From: Prevotella sp. khp7
GTDB lineage: Bacteria > Bacteroidota > Bacteroidia > Bacteroidales > Bacteroidaceae
NCBI RefSeq assembly: GCF_900109055.1
Contig: NZ_FOIV01000001.1
Coordinates: forward strand, 248,001-312,000
Length of the DNA stretch: 64,000 nucleotides
Reading direction: 5' to 3'
The translations under genes were made by a program, and so were the position numbers. The notes below the pieces were generated by a model that worked only from the letters and a program-made list of their open reading frames with translations, was not told the origin of the DNA and made no database searches. Positions 15,421 to 23,050 of the stretch are shown piece by piece. How positions within the stretch are numbered: position 1 is the first letter of the stretch; each line of letters starts with the position of its first letter.

Positions 15421-16758
15421 ATGAATGCAGCACAAGTTGTTGAGGATCTGAAAAAGAGATTCCCTAATGAGCCGGAGTACATCCAGGCAGTTTCTCAGGT
15501 ACTTCCCACAATTGAGGAAGAGTACAACAAGCACCCCGAGTTTGAGAAGGCCAACCTCATTGAGCGCCTTTGCATCCCCGATCGCGTTTGTGAGTTCCGT
15601 ATTACCTGGACTGACGACAAGGGTAACGTACAGACAAACATGGGTTACCGTATCCAGCACAACAATGCTATCGGCCCGTACAAAGGTGGTCTCCGCTATC
15701 ACAAGAGTGTAAACCTGGGTATCCTGAAGTTCCTGGCTTTCGAGCAGACCTTCAAGAACTCTCTGACAACCCTGCCTATGGGTGGTGCTAAGGGTGGATC
15801 TGACTTCTCTCCTCGTGGCAAGAGCGACGCTGAGGTAATGCGTTTCTGCCAGGCATTCATGAATGAGCTTTATCGCGTAATCGGTCCTGATGAGGACGTT
15901 CCCGCTGGTGATATCGGTGTAGGTGGCCGTGAGGTTGGTTACCTGTTCGGACAGTACAAGAAGCTCACACACCAGTTCCAGGGTGTACTGACCGGTAAGG
16001 GTCTCTCATTCGGTGGTTCACTGATTCGTCCTGAGGCTACTGGTTACGGTACAGTTTACTTCCTGACTTCAATGCTGGCTACACGTGGTATCGAGCTGAA
16101 GGGTAAGAAGGTGCTGATTTCTGGTTCAGGTAACGTTGCTCAGTATGCTGCTGAGAAGTGCCTGCAGCTCGGTGCTATCCCCATGACTCTCTCTGACTCA
16201 GACGGTTACATCTACGATCCAGACGGAATCGACTTCGACAAGCTGGCTTATGTTAAGGAGCTGAAGAACGTTGAGCGCGGACGTATTAAGGAATATGCAG
16301 AGGAGTATCCTAACGCAGTATATCACGCTGGTGAGCGTCCTTGGCACGAGAAGGCCGATATCGCTCTGCCTTGCGCTACTCAGAACGAGATCAACGGTGA
16401 GCAGGCTCAGGCTCTCGTAGACAACGGTGTAATCGCTGTTGCTGAGGGTGCTAACATGCCTTCACTGCCTGAGGCAATCAAGATTTTCCAGGATAACAAG
16501 CTGTTGTATGCTCCTGGTAAGGCTTCTAACGCTGGTGGTGTATCAGTATCAGGTCTTGAGATGTCACAGAACTCAGAGCGTCTGAGCTGGACTTCTAAGG
16601 AGGTTGACGACTACCTGAAGCGCATCATGGCCGACATTCACGAGAACTGCGTGAAGTACGGTACTCAGGCTGACGGTTACATCAACTACGTGAAGGGTGC
16701 TAATGTTGCCGGCTTCATGAAGGTTGCCAATGCCATGATGGCTCAGGGCATTGTATAA
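15421..16758 (+). CDS. gdhA: NADP-type glutamate dehydrogenase
   Basis: The 445-residue protein has the full length of hexameric small-subunit GDH. Substrate-binding and catalytic motifs are GPYKGGLRYHKSVNLGILKFLAFEQTFKNSLT, LPMGGAKGGSDFSP (catalytic Lys in GGAKGG) and VPAGDIGVGGREVGYLFGQYK. The dinucleotide fold is KVLISGSGNVAQYAAEKC. CATQNEINGEQA and APGKASNAGGVSVSGLEMSQN follow. It aminates 2-oxoglutarate to glutamate, a main ammonia-assimilation route in this group. Cofactor preference for NADP is inferred from family resemblance. Codon use is strongly biased (GGT, GCT, CTG), so expression should be high. It is monocistronic with its own leader and terminator. Confidence 0.96.
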   Translation: MNAAQVVEDLKKRFPNEPEYIQAVSQVLPTIEEEYNKHPEFEKANLIERLCIPDRVCEFRITWTDDKGNVQTNMGYRIQHNNAIGPYKGGLRYHKSVNLGILKFLAFEQTFKNSLTTLPMGGAKGGSDFSPRGKSDAEVMRFCQAFMNELYRVIGPDEDVPAGDIGVGGREVGYLFGQYKKLTHQFQGVLTGKGLSFGGSLIRPEATGYGTVYFLTSMLATRGIELKGKKVLISGSGNVAQYAAEKCLQLGAIPMTLSDSDGYIYDPDGIDFDKLAYVKELKNVERGRIKEYAEEYPNAVYHAGERPWHEKADIALPCATQNEINGEQAQALVDNGVIAVAEGANMPSLPEAIKIFQDNKLLYAPGKASNAGGVSVSGLEMSQNSERLSWTSKEVDDYLKRIMADIHENCVKYGTQADGYINYVKGANVAGFMKVANAMMAQGIV

Positions 16759-16815
16759 CATTGTATAATGACCTTAATGAAGTATAACTAAATAGTTATT
16801 AATATGATAGGAATG

Positions 16816-16850
16816 GAGGGCTGACTCGAAAGGGTCGGCTCTCTTTTTTG
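16816..16850 (+). terminator. Rho-independent terminator of gdhA
   Basis: The hairpin GAGGGCTGACTC GAAA GGGTCGGCTCTC (with G-U pairs) is followed by six Ts. Confidence 0.85.
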
Positions 16851-16914
16851 TTAATAATTCATAAATCATCCCTTACTTCTCCACCCTTACCACTTACTTT
16901 TCACGGAAAATGAC

Positions 16915-16922
16915 TACCTTTG
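16915..16922 (+). promoter_or_regulatory. Minus-7 box (TACCTTTG) for rpsA
   Basis: TACCTTTG stands about 145 bases upstream of the rpsA ATG, giving a long leader. Confidence 0.75.
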
Positions 16923-16927
16923 CAGCC

Positions 16928-17067
16928 GCTTTCTCCCCCGTAGGGGGAAATAGGAGCCGGAACAGGCGCTTGCTCCTATCGAATATTAACCCTTTAAAGA
17001 TGGTCTGGTAAACGTCTGTTCAGACCCCGCCCCGACAAACAAACGAGGGGCACAAGAATTTTATATT
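16928..17067 (+). promoter_or_regulatory. Structured 5' leader of rpsA, candidate autoregulatory RNA
   Basis: The leader contains successive hairpins: TCCCCC GTAG GGGGGA (about 16932-16948), ATAGGAGC / GCTCCTAT (about 16950-16980), GTCTG / CAGAC (about 17003-17026) and GCCCC / GGGGC (about 17028-17052), followed by an A/T-rich segment before the ATG. Ribosomal protein S1 represses its own translation in other bacteria; the same here is inference. Confidence 0.5.
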
Positions 17068-18855
17068 ATGTCAGAATTAACAAAGAACGTTAAGCCACTC
17101 GACGATTTCAATTGGGACGAGTTTGAAAATGGCACGACCGCTGGTGTCAGCAAGGAAGAGCTTGACAAAGCGTATGACGAAACCCTTAACAAGGTAGCCG
17201 ATCACCAGGTAGTAGAAGGTACCGTGATCAGCGTTGACAAGAAGGAAGTTGTTGTCAACATCGGCTACAAGAGCGACGGTATCATCCCCGCTTCAGAGTT
17301 CCGCTACAATCCCGACCTGAAGGTTGGCGACAAGGTAGAGGTTTACGTTGAGAGCGCAGAGGACAAGAAGGGCCAGCTCCTTCTTTCTCACAAGAAGGCT
17401 CGCCTGAGCAAGTCTTGGGATGAGGTTAACGCAGCTCTCGAGGCTGATGCAATCATTCAGGGTTACATCAAGTGTCGCACTAAGGGCGGTATGATTGTCG
17501 ACGTATTCGGCATCGAGGCCTTCCTGCCCGGCTCTCAGATCGACGTTCACCCCATACGCGACTACGATCAGTTCGTAGGCAAGACTATGGAGTTCAAGGT
17601 TGTTAAGATTAACCAGGAGTTCCGCAACGTTGTTGTATCTCACAAGGCTCTCATCGAGCAGGAGCTCGAGGCTCAGAAGAAGGAGATCATCGGCCGTCTT
17701 GAGAAGGGTCAGATTCTTGAGGGTACCGTTAAGAACATCACTTCTTACGGTGTATTCGTTGACCTCGGTGGTGTTGACGGACTCATCCACATCACAGACC
17801 TGTCTTGGGGCCGCGTAGACGATCCTCACAAGGTAGTTGAGCTCGACCAGAAGATCAATGTTGTAATCCTCGACTTCGACGACGAGAAGCGTCGCATCGC
17901 CCTCGGTCTGAAGCAGCTCACCCCACATCCCTGGGATGCTCTGGATGCTGACCTCAAGGTTGGTGACCACGTAAAGGGTAAGGTTGTTGTTATCGCCGAC
18001 TACGGTGCATTCGTTGAGATTCAGCCTGGTGTTGAGGGTCTGATTCACGTATCAGAGATGTCATGGAGCCAGCACCTCCGTTCAGCTCAGGAGTTCCTGA
18101 AGGTTGGCGAAGAGGTAGAGGCTGTAATCCTGACTCTCGACCGTGACGAGCGCAAGATGTCACTTGGTATCAAGCAGCTCCGCGAGGATCCCTGGGAGGC
18201 TATCGAGACCAAATATCCTGTTGGCAGCAAGCACACTGCAAAGGTTCGCAACTTCACCAACTTTGGTGTATTTGTTGAGCTCGAAGAGGGTGTTGACGGC
18301 CTGATTCACATCAGCGACCTGTCATGGACCAAGAAGGTTAAGCATCCTTCAGAGTTCACTCAGGTAGGTGCTCAGATCGATGTAATCGTTCTGGATATCG
18401 ACAAGGAGAACCGTCGTCTGTCTCTCGGACACAAGCAGCTTGAGGACAATCCTTGGGATGTATTCGAGGATAAGTACACCGTTGGTTCTATCCACGAGGG
18501 TAAGATCAGCGAGATGCTCGAGAAAGGCGCCGTTGTATCTCTCGAGGAGAACGTTGAGGGCTTCGCTACTCCTAAGCACCTCGTTAAGGAGGATGGTTCA
18601 CAGGCCGTTCTCGGTGAGACTCTGCCCTTCAAGGTTATTGAGTTCAACAAGGACAGCAAGCGTATCATCTTGTCTCACAGCCGCACCTTCGAGGATCCCG
18701 CTCGTGAGGAGAAGAAGGCTGCAGCCAAGAAGGCTCGCGCTCCAAAGAACGACGCTCCAAAGATTGAGAATGTAGCTGCCAGCACAACCCTCGGCGACAT
18801 CGACGCTCTGGCTCAGCTGAAGGCTCAGATGGAGAAGGGTGAGAAGAAGAAGTAA
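17068..18855 (+). CDS. rpsA: 30S ribosomal protein S1
   Basis: The 595-residue protein contains six S1 (OB-fold RNA-binding) repeats, starting near residues 48, 125, 215, 302, 387 and 474. Repeats 3-5 show the canonical pattern (ITSYGVFVDLGGVDGLIHITDLSWGR, IADYGAFVEIQPGVEGLIHVSEMSWS, FTNFGVFVELEEGVDGLIHISDLSWT). The C-terminus is lysine/alanine-rich. S1 binds mRNA on the small subunit and assists initiation, which matters in a group without strong Shine-Dalgarno sequences. Codon use is strongly biased. The gene is monocistronic, with a long structured leader and a strong terminator. Confidence 0.97.
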   Translation: MSELTKNVKPLDDFNWDEFENGTTAGVSKEELDKAYDETLNKVADHQVVEGTVISVDKKEVVVNIGYKSDGIIPASEFRYNPDLKVGDKVEVYVESAEDKKGQLLLSHKKARLSKSWDEVNAALEADAIIQGYIKCRTKGGMIVDVFGIEAFLPGSQIDVHPIRDYDQFVGKTMEFKVVKINQEFRNVVVSHKALIEQELEAQKKEIIGRLEKGQILEGTVKNITSYGVFVDLGGVDGLIHITDLSWGRVDDPHKVVELDQKINVVILDFDDEKRRIALGLKQLTPHPWDALDADLKVGDHVKGKVVVIADYGAFVEIQPGVEGLIHVSEMSWSQHLRSAQEFLKVGEEVEAVILTLDRDERKMSLGIKQLREDPWEAIETKYPVGSKHTAKVRNFTNFGVFVELEEGVDGLIHISDLSWTKKVKHPSEFTQVGAQIDVIVLDIDKENRRLSLGHKQLEDNPWDVFEDKYTVGSIHEGKISEMLEKGAVVSLEENVEGFATPKHLVKEDGSQAVLGETLPFKVIEFNKDSKRIILSHSRTFEDPAREEKKAAAKKARAPKNDAPKIENVAASTTLGDIDALAQLKAQMEKGEKKK

Positions 18856-18879
18856 TCACTCTCCTACTCTATAATTAGT

Positions 18880-18914
18880 AATCCCTCCGGAAATCCTCCG
18901 GAGGGATTTTTTTG
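18880..18914 (+). terminator. Rho-independent terminator of rpsA
   Basis: A perfect stem AATCCCTCCGGA / TCCGGAGGGATT with a short loop is followed by a run of Ts. Confidence 0.92.
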
Positions 18915-18963
18915 GCACGATATTTGCAGAAACCTTGGCAGATTATAAATTTATATAGATATT

Positions 18964-21024
18964 ATGCAAAAAGGTAACATCGGGGTTACAACCGAGAATA
19001 TTTTCCCCGTCATCAAAAAGTTTCTCTATAGTGACCATGAGATTTTCCTGCGTGAGATGGTTTCCAATGCCGTCGACGCAACGCAGAAGATGAAGACACT
19101 CGCTGCCCAAGGCGATTTCAAGGGCGAACTGGGTGATTTGACCGTACGCGTGAACTTCGACGCCGACAAGGGAACAATCACCATCAGCGACCACGGTATC
19201 GGTATGACTGAGGAAGAGATTGAGAAGTATATCAATCAGATTGCCTTCTCAGGCGTAAGCGACTTCCTGGAGAAATATAAGGATAACGCAAACAGCATTA
19301 TCGGTCACTTCGGACTGGGATTCTACTCTTCATTCATGGTTTCTAAGAAGGTGGAAATCATTACGAAGTCTTGGAAAGACGGTTCAAAGGCCGTAAAATG
19401 GAGCTGCGACGGTAGCCCTGCCTATGAGATTGACGATGCAGAGCGCGAGGATCGTGGTTCAGACATCATCCTCTATATCGACGACGACTGCAAGGAATTC
19501 CTCGATAAGGGTAAGCTGGAAGGACTTCTCAACAAGTACTGCAAGTTCATGGCCGTTCCCGTGGCCTTCGGCAAAAAGCAGGAATGGAGCAGCGAAGAGA
19601 AGAAGATGGTTGACAAGGATGAGGACAACATTATCAATAACGTAGAGCCACTGTGGACAAAGACTCCTTCAACACTGAAAGACGAGGACTACAAGAACTT
19701 CTACCGCACACTCTACCCCATGAGCGACGAGCCGATGTTCTGGATTCACCTGAACGTTGACTATCCTTTCAACCTGACTGGTATTCTTTATTTCCCCCGT
19801 ATCAAGTCGAATATCGACCTGCAGAAGAATAAAATCCAGCTCTACTGCAACCAGGTGTTCGTAACTGACCAGGTAGAGGGCATCGTACCCGAGTTCCTGA
19901 CTCTGTTGCACGGTGTCATCGACTCTCCAGACATTCCCCTGAACGTAAGCCGTAGCTATCTGCAGAGCGACCGTGAGGTGAAGAAAATTTCTACCTACAT
20001 CACCAAGAAGGTGGCCGACCGCCTGAATTCTATTTTCAAGGAAGACCGCAAGCAGTACGAGGAGAAGTGGGACGACCTGAAACTGTTCATCAACTATGGT
20101 ATCCTGTCTGAGGAAGGCTTCTACGACCGTGCCAAGGACTTTGCTCTGATGAAAGATACTGAAGGTAAGTTCTTTACATTCGATGAATACAAGACACTGA
20201 TTGAAGCCAACCAAAAGGATAAGGACGACCAGCTTGTATATCTCTATGCTACCGACAAGGACGAGCAGTACTCATACATCAAGGCTGCTCAGGATAAGGG
20301 ATATTCTGTGCTGCTGCTCGACGGTCAGTTGGATGTTCCAACCATCCAGACACTGGAGCAGAAGTTTGAGAAGAGCCGCTTCACTCGTGTGGATAGTGAT
20401 ATCATTGATCGTCTGATTGTGAAAGATGACCAGAAGAAGAGTGAACTCACCGACGAACAGAGTGACAATTTGTCAGCTGTGTTCCGCACACAGATGCCAA
20501 AGATTGACAAGGCAGAGTTCATGGTACAGGTAGACGCTCTTGGTGAAGAGGCTCGCCCCGTCATCATCACTCAGAACGAATATATGCGTCGTATGAAGGA
20601 GATGAGTCGCTTCCAGGCTGGTATGAACTTCTATGGCCAGATGCCTGACTCATTCAACATCGTGCTCAACGCCGACCATCCGCTGGTAAAGAAGGTGCTC
20701 GAGGACAGCGAGGCCGCTACAGCAGAGGCCCTGAAGCCTATCGTAGCAGAACTGAAGGGTCAGGAGGCTCGTCTGGCTGCCATACGAGCCGCTCAAGACA
20801 AGAAGAAGTACGACGAACTGACTCAGGAGGATAAGGACCAGAAGGCTGAAGCTGAGAAAGCCGTACAGGAGCAGAAGGACAAGAAGCAAGCTGTGATTGC
20901 CGACTATGCAAAAGATAACAGCATTGTTCATCAGCTCATCGACCTGGCACTGCTTCAGAATGGTATGCTTAAGGGCGAGGCCCTTGATAAGTTCCTGAAG
21001 CGTTCAGTGGATCTGATTAAGTAA
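18964..21024 (+). CDS. htpG: Hsp90-family molecular chaperone HtpG
   Basis: The 686-residue protein has an N-terminal GHKL ATPase domain with REMVSNAVDATQK (catalytic Glu and Asn), DHGIGMT and GHFGLGFYSSFMV. The middle domain carries ILYFPRIKSNIDLQKNKIQLYCNQVFV and PLNVSRSYLQSDREVKKI, which includes the conserved Arg that contacts ATP. The C-terminal dimerisation domain contains a charged Lys/Glu/Gln-rich insertion (about residues 580-650) seen in Bacteroidetes members. It is an ATP-driven cytoplasmic chaperone. A near-consensus box (GATATTTG, about 18920) precedes it. Monocistronic; bounded by terminators. Confidence 0.97.
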   Translation: MQKGNIGVTTENIFPVIKKFLYSDHEIFLREMVSNAVDATQKMKTLAAQGDFKGELGDLTVRVNFDADKGTITISDHGIGMTEEEIEKYINQIAFSGVSDFLEKYKDNANSIIGHFGLGFYSSFMVSKKVEIITKSWKDGSKAVKWSCDGSPAYEIDDAEREDRGSDIILYIDDDCKEFLDKGKLEGLLNKYCKFMAVPVAFGKKQEWSSEEKKMVDKDEDNIINNVEPLWTKTPSTLKDEDYKNFYRTLYPMSDEPMFWIHLNVDYPFNLTGILYFPRIKSNIDLQKNKIQLYCNQVFVTDQVEGIVPEFLTLLHGVIDSPDIPLNVSRSYLQSDREVKKISTYITKKVADRLNSIFKEDRKQYEEKWDDLKLFINYGILSEEGFYDRAKDFALMKDTEGKFFTFDEYKTLIEANQKDKDDQLVYLYATDKDEQYSYIKAAQDKGYSVLLLDGQLDVPTIQTLEQKFEKSRFTRVDSDIIDRLIVKDDQKKSELTDEQSDNLSAVFRTQMPKIDKAEFMVQVDALGEEARPVIITQNEYMRRMKEMSRFQAGMNFYGQMPDSFNIVLNADHPLVKKVLEDSEAATAEALKPIVAELKGQEARLAAIRAAQDKKKYDELTQEDKDQKAEAEKAVQEQKDKKQAVIADYAKDNSIVHQLIDLALLQNGMLKGEALDKFLKRSVDLIK

Positions 21025-21051
21025 TGAGAGACTTCTCTCCGTTATATCAAT

Positions 21052-21084
21052 AAAAAAGCTCCTCGATGTGAGGAGCTTTTTTTA
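21052..21084. terminator. Bidirectional terminator between htpG and the short sigma factor
   Basis: The stem AAAAAAGCTCCTC / GAGGAGCTTTTTT with a five-base loop lies between the convergent genes. Confidence 0.9.
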
Positions 21085-21792
21085 TCTGTGTAATTCGCGA
21101 AGACGGTTCTTATATGCTTTACGAAGTTTGCGAACAGCTTTGTCACGTATCTGGCGAATACGTTCACGCTTCAGTTCCATATCTTCAGCTATCTCGGCCA
21201 TTGTTTCATGTTCCTGGTTAATGCCATAATAGGAATTGATGACCTGCGACTCACGCTTATCAAGCGTACCTAAGGCGAACTCTACAGCTTCCTCGATGGC
21301 CTCTGAATGTACACGCTCGTCGGCAAGCGGTGCATCTTTATTTACCAATACTGATAACAGATTCATATTAGCACGATGCCCCAAAGGAGCATCAACCGAC
21401 AAAGGCATACTCTGCTGACGGGCAAACTCGTCTTTCACATCCTTAGGTACCTGATAAAGGCCTCCTTGCTGGTCTATGGCTTTTTCGATGGCCTGGCGAA
21501 CATAAACAACGGCAAAGTTCACAAAACGAATGCCTCGCGAAGCATCAAACTTGCTTGCGGCCTTCATCAGACCGATATTTCCTTCGCTCACGAGATCTTC
21601 CATCGATACCCCTTTGCCCTTATATTGACGGGCAATAGTAACAACAAACCTCAGATTGGCTTCCACAAGCTTCGACAGCGCCCTAGAGTCACCACTCTGT
21701 ATACGGTCTGATAGTTCTTTCTCTTCCTGGTCAGAAAGCAGCACTTCCTTACCTATCTCATCTAAATACCTATTTAATACAGAATCTTCCAT
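21082..21792 (-). CDS. Short sigma-70 family factor lacking domain 3
   Basis: From the ATG at 21792 (MEDSVLNRYLDEIGKEVLLS) the protein is 236 residues. Region 1.2 is present. Region 2 reads VEANLRFVVTIARQYKGKGVSMEDLVSEGNIGLMKAASKFDASRGIRF, and region 2.4 reads FAVVYVRQAIEKAIDQQGGLYQVP instead of the usual YAVWWIRQ...EQSR. The linker to region 4 is about 45 residues shorter than in the primary factor, so domain 3 is missing. Region 4 carries LDKRESQVINSYYGINQEHETMAEIAEDMELKRERIRQIRDKAVRKLR. The upstream in-frame codons lie behind the promoter box, so the shorter start is chosen. It probably reads a promoter class different from that of the primary factor (inference). Confidence 0.9.
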   Translation of the reverse strand: MEDSVLNRYLDEIGKEVLLSDQEEKELSDRIQSGDSRALSKLVEANLRFVVTIARQYKGKGVSMEDLVSEGNIGLMKAASKFDASRGIRFVNFAVVYVRQAIEKAIDQQGGLYQVPKDVKDEFARQQSMPLSVDAPLGHRANMNLLSVLVNKDAPLADERVHSEAIEEAVEFALGTLDKRESQVINSYYGINQEHETMAEIAEDMELKRERIRQIRDKAVRKLRKAYKNRLRELHR

Positions 21793-21810
21793 ATATCTTA
21801 TCTTTTGGTG

Positions 21811-21818
21811 CAAAGATA
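21811..21818 (-). promoter_or_regulatory. Minus-7 box (TATCTTTG) deciding the short sigma factor start
   Basis: The minus strand reads TATCTTTG, 18 bases before the ATG at 21792. An upstream in-frame start at 21885 would precede the promoter. Confidence 0.75.
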
Positions 21819-21860
21819 CAATATTATTTTGAATAGACAAAGAAAAAAGAGAAAAGAAAA

Positions 21861-21894
21861 AATCCCACTGAATGTAATCATTCAAGTGGGATTT
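21861..21894 (-). terminator. Terminator of the tRNA-Arg pair
   Basis: The long stem AATCCCACT(T)GAATG / CATTC(A)GTGGGATT is followed on the minus strand by TTTTTTC. Confidence 0.88.
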
Positions 21895-21906
21895 TCATTG
21901 TTTTTG

Positions 21907-21980
21907 TGATTCCGGCGGGATTCAAACCCACAACCTTCTGATCCGTAGTCAGATGCTCTATTCAGTTGAGCTACGGAACC
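21907..21980 (-). tRNA. tRNA-Arg (anticodon ACG), second copy
   Basis: This 74-base cloverleaf has acceptor pairs GGTTCCG / CGGAATC (one G-U), D arm AGCTCAACTGAATAGAGCAT, anticodon loop CTACGGA giving ACG, and T loop GGTTTGAATCC. The discriminator is A and no CCA is encoded. It is identical to the copy 31 bases upstream in the same transcript. Confidence 0.95.
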
Positions 21981-22011
21981 CCATTGTTCCTTATTTTTGC
22001 AACCGTTTTTG

Positions 22012-22085
22012 TGATTCCGGCGGGATTCAAACCCACAACCTTCTGATCCGTAGTCAGATGCTCTATTCAGTTGAGCTACGGAACC
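22012..22085 (-). tRNA. tRNA-Arg (anticodon ACG), first copy
   Basis: The same 74-base cloverleaf as the neighbouring gene, anticodon loop CTACGGA. It is the promoter-proximal member of a tandem pair with unit length 105 bases, transcribed from the TACCTTTG box at 22104-22111. Confidence 0.95.
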
Positions 22086-22103
22086 ATTTCCGATTTGCGG
22101 GTG

Positions 22104-22111
22104 CAAAGGTA
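22104..22111 (-). promoter_or_regulatory. Minus-7 box (TACCTTTG) of the tRNA-Arg operon
   Basis: The minus strand reads TACCTTTGCACCCGCAA, the same core and following bases as the tRNA-Ser promoter at 46535. Confidence 0.8.
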
Positions 22112-22145
22112 CACACTTTTTTTGGAACAGCCAAATTTTTGGAGT

Positions 22146-22161
22146 CTTTTTTCGAAAAAAG
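22146..22161 (-). promoter_or_regulatory. Palindrome CTTTTTTCGAAAAAAG upstream of the tRNA-Arg promoter
   Basis: A perfect 16-bp palindrome is centred 46 bases from the centre of the promoter box. The same palindrome occurs 47 bases from the tRNA-Ser box at 46482-46501. It may act as an upstream element, a protein site or the terminator of the AraC gene. Confidence 0.55.
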
Positions 22162-22168
22162 TTCGTTT

Positions 22169-23050
22169 TTACACGATAATCCGTGTCTTATGGTAGTTTT
22201 CGCGGAATTCTGAAGGGCTACAACCCTTACGTTTTTTGAATATACGATTAAAATTACTCAGATTGTTAAAGCCACAACCGAAACCTATTTCGGCGATGGA
22301 ATGTGTACTGTCAACCAACATACGGCTGGCATACCCTAATCTCTGATCAATAATATACTCACTCAGATTTCGCCCCGTGTGGAGTTTGAAGAATCTACTG
22401 AAGGCCGAAGGACTCATGCCTGCAATATCAGCCACCTTAGTAAGGCGGATCTCCTCTTTATAATGTTGGTCGATATAACTCTTGACTTTCTGCACCCTAC
22501 GGCTATCGCTCGATACCTCAACCTTGGCAAAACTGCTTGAAGCAAGCGTGCGGGCCCCATCACACTTGGACAGTTCGTAGAGAATGGTAAGAAACTGCAT
22601 AAAGGCATAAAAACCATCTTTCACAGAACTGAGTGTATCAAGTTGCTGATAAACGCGCATGATGGCATCCAAGGGGAAACTAAGTCCTTTCTGGGCCTCA
22701 AGCATCATCTTCTTCATAGAGTTGAAGGGATTACGTGCAAAAATGCCGCTATCACTGAAATCGATATCAAACTGGATAGTTATCTCACGAATATCATCAC
22801 TCTGGCAGTCGCCTTGTTCCCATACATGTTCAAGATCCGGACTGGTGATAAGCACCAGATCATAATCGCCGATAATCTCGTTAGAATCACCAACAATACG
22901 ACGCACACCTTTAGCATGCTCCACGAAGTTAAGTTCATAAACCTCATGGTTATGTATCGGATAGGTAAACTCTTTCTTGCGACGGTCTGCTATATAAAGC
23001 ACATCCTTACCCATCAAAGGGGTAATCTCATGAATAACCTTTGAGTCCAT
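22169..23050 (-). CDS. AraC-family transcriptional regulator
   Basis: The 293-residue protein has an N-terminal cupin-like sensor (FTYPIHNHEVYELNFVEHAKGVRRIVGD, about residues 29-60) and a C-terminal AraC double helix-turn-helix (about 190-285: IRLTKVADIAGMSPSAFSRFFKLHTGRNLSEYIIDQRLGYASRML, IAEIGFGCGFNNLSNFNRIFKKRKGCSPSEFRENY). Its ATG shares one base with the dapA stop (TGATG), so it is translated from the dapA transcript. The family binds small sugars or other ligands and usually activates promoters. The coupling hints at a link to lysine/cell-wall precursor supply or to a sialic-acid-aldolase-like use of the DapA fold, but this is inference. Confidence 0.93.
   Translation of the reverse strand: MDSKVIHEITPLMGKDVLYIADRRKKEFTYPIHNHEVYELNFVEHAKGVRRIVGDSNEIIGDYDLVLITSPDLEHVWEQGDCQSDDIREITIQFDIDFSDSGIFARNPFNSMKKMMLEAQKGLSFPLDAIMRVYQQLDTLSSVKDGFYAFMQFLTILYELSKCDGARTLASSSFAKVEVSSDSRRVQKVKSYIDQHYKEEIRLTKVADIAGMSPSAFSRFFKLHTGRNLSEYIIDQRLGYASRMLVDSTHSIAEIGFGCGFNNLSNFNRIFKKRKGCSPSEFRENYHKTRIIV

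Noticed and set aside
17293..18048. A 251-residue antisense reading frame in rpsA, and similar ones in gdhA and the pyruvate oxidoreductase gene (e.g. 37417-38253)
   Set aside because: Strong codon bias of highly expressed genes suppresses stops in the opposite frame; the peptides have no recognisable domain and no promoter.
21882..22106. A 74-residue reading frame with internal repeats on the minus strand
   Set aside because: It is the translation of the two tRNA-Arg genes; the repeated peptide reflects the duplicated tRNA.
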